Assembly (NCBI GenBank): GCA_018663485.1
Contig: JABJQI010000042.1
Span: 1-19,631 of the forward strand
Direction: 5' to 3'
DNA length: 19,631 nucleotides
From: Opitutia bacterium
GTDB taxonomy: Bacteria > Verrucomicrobiota > Verrucomicrobiia > Opitutales > Coraliomargaritaceae
A program made the translations under genes and the position numbers. Numbering within the stretch: the first letter of the stretch is position 1; the number at the start of each line of letters is the position of its first letter. Under the pieces are notes generated by a model that saw nothing but the letters and a program-made list of their open reading frames with translations, was not told the origin of the DNA and ran no database searches. Shown piece by piece: positions 14,878-19,631 of this stretch.

Positions 14878-15909
14878 TTATTCCGCTCTCAGTAGCTTAC
14901 GAATGATGCTAGCTTTATTGGTCGGGCGTACGCCTGCTTCGATATCTTGAATACGTAGACGAGCTTCTGCAGCCGCATCGGAGTCTGGCTCAATGCTGAT
15001 TGCTTCGTTGTAGAACACCAGTGCCGCAGTGTTATTATTACGAAAGTAATAATAGAAATCGCCGAGGTTGAGGCGACTGCTGGCGAGCAGATTTTCCATA
15101 TTTTTCAGGTTGGCTTCGACTTCGCCCGAGTAGTTGCTGGAAGGAAACAAGATGAGGAAGTCTTCGTAGTAGCTGATCGCACGGCGAGTCGAGCCTTGGT
15201 CGTATTCATAGCCTTGCACGAGATTGGAGTAGGTCTGTGCTAGATTGTAGTAAGCGTCTGGAGCCAGCATACTTTGCGGGTAGTAGTTGATGAGTCGGTC
15301 GAGTGCATCGATTGCGTCTTCAGGCTCGGCGCTGTTCTCAGCAACCAGCGCAATATTCATTAGGGCGAGCGGCGCGTAGTCGCTATAAGGTGCGTTCTGA
15401 ACAATTTGCTCAAACTGCTTGGCGGAGGTGCCGTATTGTTTGAAGCCTGGTAAAACCCAGAGGATACGTCCACGTGCGCCTTCCATCAGTGCGGTAGCAC
15501 AATCAAATTGATCGGCAATGACGCGGTCGAAATACTCGTAGTTGGCGTGGTCAGTGATAACTTGCTGCAGGTCGTCAAAGCCTTGAGCCCAGAGTTCTTT
15601 GCTCATGTAAACGCGGGCGCGCAGTGTGAGGGCCTCGGCTGTCGAACTGGAGGTCGGATATTGCTTGATGATTTTCTTGAACTTACGTTTGGCTGCGCTC
15701 AATTTCCCTGCTTCATAGTTTGCTTTACCCGCGGCCAGCAATGCTGCTGCAAGATCTTGATTCTCGCTGGTGGCGAGATTGACCGAGTCATTGCTGGTTA
15801 CGCCAAACCAATTGAATGGATTCAGGGGGAGGGCATTCAATGAGGGCGCCATCAAAAGCCCCATTGCGAAAAGAAGTGGTAATGTACGTTGCATAGAAGT
15901 TATTGCCAT
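14878..15909 (-). CDS. bamD: BamD-like TPR outer-membrane assembly protein
   Basis: A 343-residue protein with a signal peptide and tetratricopeptide repeats. Examples are YEAGKLSAAKRKFKKIIKQYP (split here over one TPR), PEDAIDALDRLINYYPQSMLAPDAYY and ALVFYNEAISIEPDSDAA. The arrangement fits BamD/ComL-type factors, which help BamA insert outer-membrane proteins. Unlike classical BamD, there is no cysteine lipobox: the signal region ends APSLNALPLNP, so it may be periplasmic rather than lipid-anchored. The listed ATG lies inside the last codons of fabH (10-base overlap). A second in-frame ATG (Met6, 15894) just after the fabH stop gives MQRTLPLLFAMG and is an equally good or better start. A 22-base gap separates it from lptE. 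The TPR call is firm; exact BamD orthology is less so. Confidence 0.75.
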   Translation of the reverse strand: MAITSMQRTLPLLFAMGLLMAPSLNALPLNPFNWFGVTSNDSVNLATSENQDLAAALLAAGKANYEAGKLSAAKRKFKKIIKQYPTSSSTAEALTLRARVYMSKELWAQGFDDLQQVITDHANYEYFDRVIADQFDCATALMEGARGRILWVLPGFKQYGTSAKQFEQIVQNAPYSDYAPLALMNIALVAENSAEPEDAIDALDRLINYYPQSMLAPDAYYNLAQTYSNLVQGYEYDQGSTRRAISYYEDFLILFPSSNYSGEVEANLKNMENLLASSRLNLGDFYYYFRNNNTAALVFYNEAISIEPDSDAAAEARLRIQDIEAGVRPTNKASIIRKLLRAE

Positions 15910-16901
15910 CTGATCAGCGTAGAAGCCCAGGTCAAGCCTGCTCCGAATGCGACCAGTAAGACTAGGTCGCCCGATTGGATGCGTCCTGCGCGATAGGCTT
16001 CGTCGAGCGCGATCGGCACCGAAGCTGCAGAGGTGTTGCCATAGCGGTCTAAGTTGTTGTGGAATTTCTCCATCGGGATAGCCAAGCGTTTTGCCAAGCT
16101 CTCGATGATACGCATATTGGCTTGGTGAGGAATGACTAGGTTGAGGTCCTCTGGGCTGTAGCCCATTTGCTCGATGATGTCGGTACTGGCTTGTCCCATC
16201 ACCCGCACTGCGGATTTGAAGATTTCTTTGCCATTCATCTTGAGAAAGTGCTGTCGGCCTGCGATCGACTCATTCGTGGCTGGCATGGCGGAACCGCCTC
16301 CTGGTTGCTGTAGCAAGCTTGGATCAGACCCATCTGCGCCGCCGAGTACCCCTAAAATGCCGACTTTGTCTGCCGTCGGAGTGGCTGAGATAACCGCTGC
16401 GCCCGCGCCATCGCCGAACAGCACACAAGTCGTGCGATCTTCGAAGTCGAGGATGCCACTCATTTTCTCAGCACCAATGACCAGCGCGTTCTTGAAATTG
16501 CCAGATAGCAGCATGGAGTTGGCGACGCTGAGTCCGTAGACAAAGCCTGAGCAGGCTGCTTGCATATCGAAGGTGGTGACATTTGGCAGTCCAAGTTTGC
16601 TCTGCACTAGGCATGCGGTCGAGGGGAAGGGCATGTCGGGCGTCATCGTCGCGACGATGATGAGGTCGATTTCACTACGATCGATTCCTGCGGCTTCGAT
16701 CGCACGCTTGCCCGCGATACATGCCATGTCGCTGGTGGTTTCGTCGGTGGCTGCAAAGTGTCGCGCGCCGATACCGCTGCGGCTGCGTATCCATTCGTCA
16801 GAGGTATCGACGATTTTCGCCATATCGTCATTCGTTACGATATTGGTTGGCGCGTAAGAGCCAGTGCCGATTATAGTGACAGACTGTGAGTGGCTAGGCA
16901 T
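15900..16901 (-). CDS. fabH: 3-oxoacyl-ACP synthase III (FabH)
   Basis: A 333-residue condensing enzyme that starts type II fatty acid synthesis from acetyl-CoA (or a branched acyl-CoA) and malonyl-ACP. The catalytic triad is complete: C117 in MQAACSGFVYG, H259 in IPHQANMRI and N289 in YGNTSAAS. DEWIRSRSGI near residue 35 and the GDGAGAAVIS segment are also family-typical. The length is normal. It lies 45 bases after plsX in the classical rpmF-plsX-fabH order, so membrane lipid synthesis and ribosome supply may be coordinated. The next gene starts inside its 3' end. No Shine-Dalgarno is visible before the ATG. Confidence 0.97.
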   Translation of the reverse strand: MPSHSQSVTIIGTGSYAPTNIVTNDDMAKIVDTSDEWIRSRSGIGARHFAATDETTSDMACIAGKRAIEAAGIDRSEIDLIIVATMTPDMPFPSTACLVQSKLGLPNVTTFDMQAACSGFVYGLSVANSMLLSGNFKNALVIGAEKMSGILDFEDRTTCVLFGDGAGAAVISATPTADKVGILGVLGGADGSDPSLLQQPGGGSAMPATNESIAGRQHFLKMNGKEIFKSAVRVMGQASTDIIEQMGYSPEDLNLVIPHQANMRIIESLAKRLAIPMEKFHNNLDRYGNTSAASVPIALDEAYRAGRIQSGDLVLLVAFGAGLTWASTLIRWQ

Positions 16902-16946
16902 GCAAGGGAGAGATGGAACTCTGTATTTCAGGCAACGTTGCGATAA

Positions 16947-18014
16947 CTAAGGGGCGTTCTCTGCGTCGCAGTGAGTAGTCAATGCATTAGTTTGATTGAT
17001 GTCACTGCCTATAGAGTCAATCATATCATGCATGACAACTTCTTGAGCGATGCGTAAGGCGTTGGCAATGGCGACGTAATTGGAGGATCCGTGGGCTTTT
17101 AAGATGTTGCCGCGCAAGCCTAGAAGGGGAGCGCCGGCATGTTGATCGGGCCCGAGGCGCGTTTTCATGTCCTTGAACGCTGACTTGGAGAGTACGGCGC
17201 CGATTTTACGTTTCACGTTGCGCACCAGTTCTTCGCGGATCGTGCTACCAATGAAGCCGAACAGTGCTTCGCTTGATTTTAAAACGACGTTGCCGACGAA
17301 TCCATCGCACACGACGACATCGACATTGCCGTCGAAGAGTTGAAAGCCTTCGATCGGGCCGACGTAGTTGATGACACCGTCTATTTCTTGTAACAGTAAA
17401 TGGGTCGCATTGGTTAAGGCATTACCTTTACCCTCTTCAGTGCCGATAGTCAGCAATGCGACACGTGGGTTGGCGATATTGAGCGCGGCTTTTGCATAGT
17501 TCGCGCCAAGCACTGCATTATGCACCAGATTCTCTGGCGTCGACTCTGGGTTCGCGCCGACGTCAGTTAGGACGAATGGGTTTTGCTTGCTGGGCACAAT
17601 AATGCCGAGCGCCGGGCGATCGACTCCAGCGATCTGGCGCAGGCGCAGTGTACCGCCGGCCATCAGAGCTCCAGTATTGCCGCAGCTAATCATTGCATCG
17701 GCTTGTTGCTCTTTCAGGAGGGCGATGGCTTTCACCATCGAAGAGTCTTTTTTGCTCTTCAGCGCTTGGATCGGTTTTTCATGCATCCCAATCACTTGAG
17801 TCGAATGGATGATGTTGATCCGATCTGAGTAACCCTCAAGTTTGCCGACTTTTAGCAGGCGCTCCAGCAGTCGCTGATTGCCGACGAGCGTGAAGTGGCA
17901 GTCTAGCTTCAGCTCTTCGAGGGCATAAAAAAGCCCACGAATGAATTCAGTGGGCCCTTTGTCTCCGCCCATGGTGTCGACTGCAATGGTGCAGTTGACT
18001 GCGCTAGCGCCCAT
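16947..18014 (-). CDS. plsX: phosphate acyltransferase PlsX
   Basis: A 355-residue PlsX, which converts acyl-ACP to acyl-phosphate for phosphatidic acid synthesis. Family segments visible are AVDTMGGDKGPTEFIRG near the N-terminus, ALKSKKDSSMVKAI, SCGNTGALMAGGTLRL and LTDVGANPEST. LLTIGTEEGKGN and VCDGFVGNVVLKSSE follow, and the late ApLLGLrG-type segment reads GAPLLGLRGNILKAHGSS. It is a peripheral membrane enzyme without membrane helices. It starts 41 bases after rpmF and ends 45 bases before fabH, the conserved lipid-initiation order. No frameshift or missing domain is seen. Confidence 0.97.
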   Translation of the reverse strand: MGASAVNCTIAVDTMGGDKGPTEFIRGLFYALEELKLDCHFTLVGNQRLLERLLKVGKLEGYSDRINIIHSTQVIGMHEKPIQALKSKKDSSMVKAIALLKEQQADAMISCGNTGALMAGGTLRLRQIAGVDRPALGIIVPSKQNPFVLTDVGANPESTPENLVHNAVLGANYAKAALNIANPRVALLTIGTEEGKGNALTNATHLLLQEIDGVINYVGPIEGFQLFDGNVDVVVCDGFVGNVVLKSSEALFGFIGSTIREELVRNVKRKIGAVLSKSAFKDMKTRLGPDQHAGAPLLGLRGNILKAHGSSNYVAIANALRIAQEVVMHDMIDSIGSDINQTNALTTHCDAENAP

Positions 18015-18055
18015 AGGTGGTTTTAAAATGTATGGTGTTACGGCTTGCGCAAAGC

Positions 18056-18235
18056 TTAGGCTTCGACGTCAAGCACTTGGCGGCCGCGGTACAGCCCATT
18101 GGCTGGATTTACGCGGTGCGGTCGAAACAGTGTGCCGTCCTGTGGGTCCTTTGCCAGCTGTGGCAATTGATAAGTAACTGCACCACGGCGTTTACGGCTG
18201 CGTTGCTTAGATTGTTTGCGTTTTGGCTGTCCCAT
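18056..18235 (-). CDS. rpmF: ribosomal protein L32, cysteine-free form
   Basis: A 59-residue small basic protein. It begins MGQPKRKQSKQRSRKRR, matching the L32 start, and has the PHRV and YRGRQVL segments of the family's C-terminal half. L32 usually carries two CPxCG zinc knuckles. Here they read D30-P-Q-D33-G and N43-P-A-N46-G, so all four cysteines are absent and the protein should fold without zinc. The coding strand opens with ATG at 18235 and ends with TAA. It lies directly before plsX and fabH, the usual order for this gene, and after a strong promoter. No Shine-Dalgarno precedes the start. The identity is clear despite the small size. Confidence 0.95.
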   Translation of the reverse strand: MGQPKRKQSKQRSRKRRGAVTYQLPQLAKDPQDGTLFRPHRVNPANGLYRGRQVLDVEA

Positions 18236-18292
18236 GAGATTTGTTTGCTTAAATGAAAATGAATAGACCTGCGGGTCTTCTAAAGGGCGCGG

Positions 18293-18320
18293 ATTAAAGA
18301 GCCTAAAATCGCCCCGTCAA
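18293..18320 (-). promoter_or_regulatory. sigma-70-type promoter of rpmF-plsX-fabH
   Basis: On the minus strand TTGACG (18320-18315), a 16-base spacer and TTTAAT (18298-18293) match the consensus at five of six positions each. They lie 58 bases before the rpmF ATG. The predicted leader contains a small hairpin, AGACC-CGCA-GGTCT (18278-18265). Confidence 0.6.
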
Positions 18321-18347
18321 GTATTCAATCAGGTTAATTTTAAGAGA

Positions 18348-19013
18348 TTATGCAAGCTCTAGAATCGCGGTGACCAGTTTATTGATGCCCGCTTCGGCTT
18401 GGAGTATGTCTTCGGCTAGCATGTATGCAGGGGTGGTGACCACGCGGTTGGCGCTATCGACCACGATCTCGTCCACTGCGCAGTTCACGTGCTGCGCGCC
18501 TTTGTGCGCGAGGATTGCTGCGGTGTCAGCATCATTGCCGATCGTCAGGCGCACCTTTTTATTGCCAAGCGCCGCCGCAGCCAGAACCGGTGCGATACAA
18601 ATAAAGCCGAGGGCCTTTGACTGTTGGTGGGCGTCTTGGATCAGACTGTTGATGATCGGGTCGATATCGTAGTCGATGCCGTCGAAGGCAAGACTGGACA
18701 GATTTTTCGCTACTCCAAAGCCGCCAACAAAGATGATGGCGTCGAATTGGGCCAGTTTGATCTGGTCGAGGTGCTCGATTTCGCCACGTGAGATACGCGC
18801 CGCTTCTTCGAGCACGTTGCGGTCTTCGTCGTCCACCACTTCGCCCGTTGCGTGATTGATCACATGGCGCTGCGTGATGCCCGGTGCGGCGCAGGTGACT
18901 TTGGCTCCGGCGCGGGCGAGGGAGAGGAGTGTGAGCACTGATTCGTGGATCTCAGCACCGTCGAAAACGCCGCAACCTGAGAGGATGACAGCTACGTTGG
19001 CTTGTTTAGGCAT
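18348..19013 (-). CDS. elbB: ElbB family glyoxalase/amidotransferase-like protein
   Basis: A 221-residue protein of the DJ-1/class I amidotransferase-like fold, closely resembling E. coli ElbB over its whole length. It has VILSGCGVFDGAEIHESV at the start, INHATGEV, RNVLEEAARISRGEI, VGGFGVAKNLS, the nucleophile-elbow cysteine in LGFICIAP, LTIGND and the C-terminal VVTTPAYMLAEDI. ElbB was linked to isoprenoid biosynthesis and has been reported to have glyoxalase activity, but the physiological role is uncertain. It lies 54 bases after the RibBX-like gene on the same strand, perhaps in one transcript. The start ATG has no Shine-Dalgarno. A separate promoter follows for rpmF, so it is probably not part of that operon. 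Confidence 0.92.
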   Translation of the reverse strand: MPKQANVAVILSGCGVFDGAEIHESVLTLLSLARAGAKVTCAAPGITQRHVINHATGEVVDDEDRNVLEEAARISRGEIEHLDQIKLAQFDAIIFVGGFGVAKNLSSLAFDGIDYDIDPIINSLIQDAHQQSKALGFICIAPVLAAAALGNKKVRLTIGNDADTAAILAHKGAQHVNCAVDEIVVDSANRVVTTPAYMLAEDILQAEAGINKLVTAILELA

Positions 19014-19067
19014 ATGATCAAAAGCAAGGTGTTTGAATTTATGTGTGCAGGCGAATGACTTGGTCGA

Positions 19068-19631
19068 TTATACTTCGATTTGTTCAACGATTTCCAAATT
19101 ATAGCCATCGAGGCCGACCACCTTACGAGTCGTGCTGGAGAGTAGCCGGATTTTCTTTAAGCCGAGCTCAACCAGGATTTGAGCGCCGATGCCGTAGTCG
19201 CGGAAATCCATTTTCGCCGGGCCGATCTGTTTCAGCGCTGCACTTTCGCTGCCTGCGATCACTTGTACGCCGCCCTGTGGTTGCTCTATATATAGTAGGG
19301 CGCCGTGTTTGGCCGCGGCGATTTTCTGCATGGCAGAGGTCAGCGCGTTGTGCCCGCCGAGGGTCTTCGAGCGAAAAATGTCAGTCAACAGGTTCTCGCT
19401 TTGCACCCGCACCAATGTCGGCTCTGCAGTCATCTCGCCCATCGTGAGCGCGAGATGTTGGCGATCATCCAAAATACTGCGGAAAATATGCAGGTCGAAA
19501 GTGCCGAATTCGGATTCAAAAGGGCGCGTCAAGATATGCTCGATTAAGCGGTCGCGGGTTAGGCGATACTCGATCAAATCTGCGATCGAGATCAGCTTCA
19601 GATTGTGGGTCTTCTTATACTCAATCAAATC
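19068..19631 (-). CDS. ribB: RibBX-like protein: 3' part of RibB with degenerate GTP cyclohydrolase II-like domain (partial)
   Basis: 187 residues are visible; the frame enters from the right edge, so the 5' part is missing. The first 25 residues (DLIEYKKTHNLKLISIADL) are the end of a dihydroxybutanone-phosphate synthase (RibB) domain of riboflavin synthesis. The rest aligns with a GTP cyclohydrolase II domain: TRPFESEFGTF, LVRVQSE, and a clear end DYGIGAQILVELGLKKIRLL plus VGLDGYNLEIVE. The zinc-binding cysteine segment is lost: where active enzymes have a Cys-x-TGDVFGS-x-RCDC-type stretch, this one has NLLTDIFRSKTLGGH. The EGRGIGL-type substrate loop is replaced too (YIEQPQGGVQVIAG). It is therefore probably a RibB with an inactive RibX-like domain, as described for RibBX proteins. 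Any ATG shown by a simple frame scan at 19628 is only an internal TTG. Confidence 0.88.
   Translation of the reverse strand, partial: DLIEYKKTHNLKLISIADLIEYRLTRDRLIEHILTRPFESEFGTFDLHIFRSILDDRQHLALTMGEMTAEPTLVRVQSENLLTDIFRSKTLGGHNALTSAMQKIAAAKHGALLYIEQPQGGVQVIAGSESAALKQIGPAKMDFRDYGIGAQILVELGLKKIRLLSSTTRKVVGLDGYNLEIVEQIEV

Noticed and set aside
18265..18278. AGACC/GGTCT hairpin as a terminator for elbB
   Set aside because: It lacks a proper T-run on the minus strand and lies downstream of the rpmF promoter, so it is more likely part of the rpmF leader.

Overview
The window looks like a chromosomal core region from a marine-type member of Verrucomicrobiota, probably class Opitutia near Coraliomargarita/Puniceicoccaceae. 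This placement is an inference from gene content: a Cys-less L32, a degenerate GTP-cyclohydrolase domain on RibB, LptE/BamD outer-membrane genes and glucosylglycerate metabolism. GC content looks moderate. Almost no start codon is preceded by a recognisable Shine-Dalgarno sequence. No rRNA, CRISPR, transposase, integrase or phage gene was found.

Layout. (1) Positions 1-4129, minus strand: a tightly packed MoxR/Bat-type operon (moxR, DUF58 protein, DUF4381-like membrane protein, batA, partial batB). Its last four genes overlap by 1 or 4 bases, and it leaves the window at the left edge. (2) 4252-5619, plus: a full-length NtrC-class sigma-54 response regulator, divergent from moxR, with no histidine kinase beside it. 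(3) 5779-6645, plus: an exported phosphate-binding-like periplasmic protein without a transporter next to it. (4) 6646-7202: tRNA-Gly(GCC) with a terminator, then a second degenerate copy of the tRNA 3' end with its own terminator, then three GC-rich palindromes resembling REP elements. (5) 7203-9206, minus: transketolase, divergent from hisI (9391-9816, plus).

(6) 10265-14169, plus: a glucosylglycerate module. It consists of a HAD phosphatase of the mannosyl-/glucosyl-3-phosphoglycerate phosphatase family, followed by a 995-residue fusion of a glucosyl-3-phosphoglycerate-synthase-like GT-A transferase with a GH13_18 (sucrose/glucosylglycerate phosphorylase) domain. Making and breaking of the solute would therefore be encoded by two adjacent genes, with the opposing enzymes in one chain. 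This is the most interesting feature of the window. (7) 18235-14274, minus: rpmF-plsX-fabH-bamD-lptE, linking the ribosome, lipid initiation and outer-membrane assembly, with a good sigma-70-type promoter in front of rpmF. (8) 19631-18348, minus: the 3' part of a RibBX-like gene, then elbB.

The fusion, the Cys-less L32, the zinc-ligand-less GCHII-like domain, the altered HisI metal motif and the duplicated tRNA tail are the points worth a second look. No defence or mobile system is evident.
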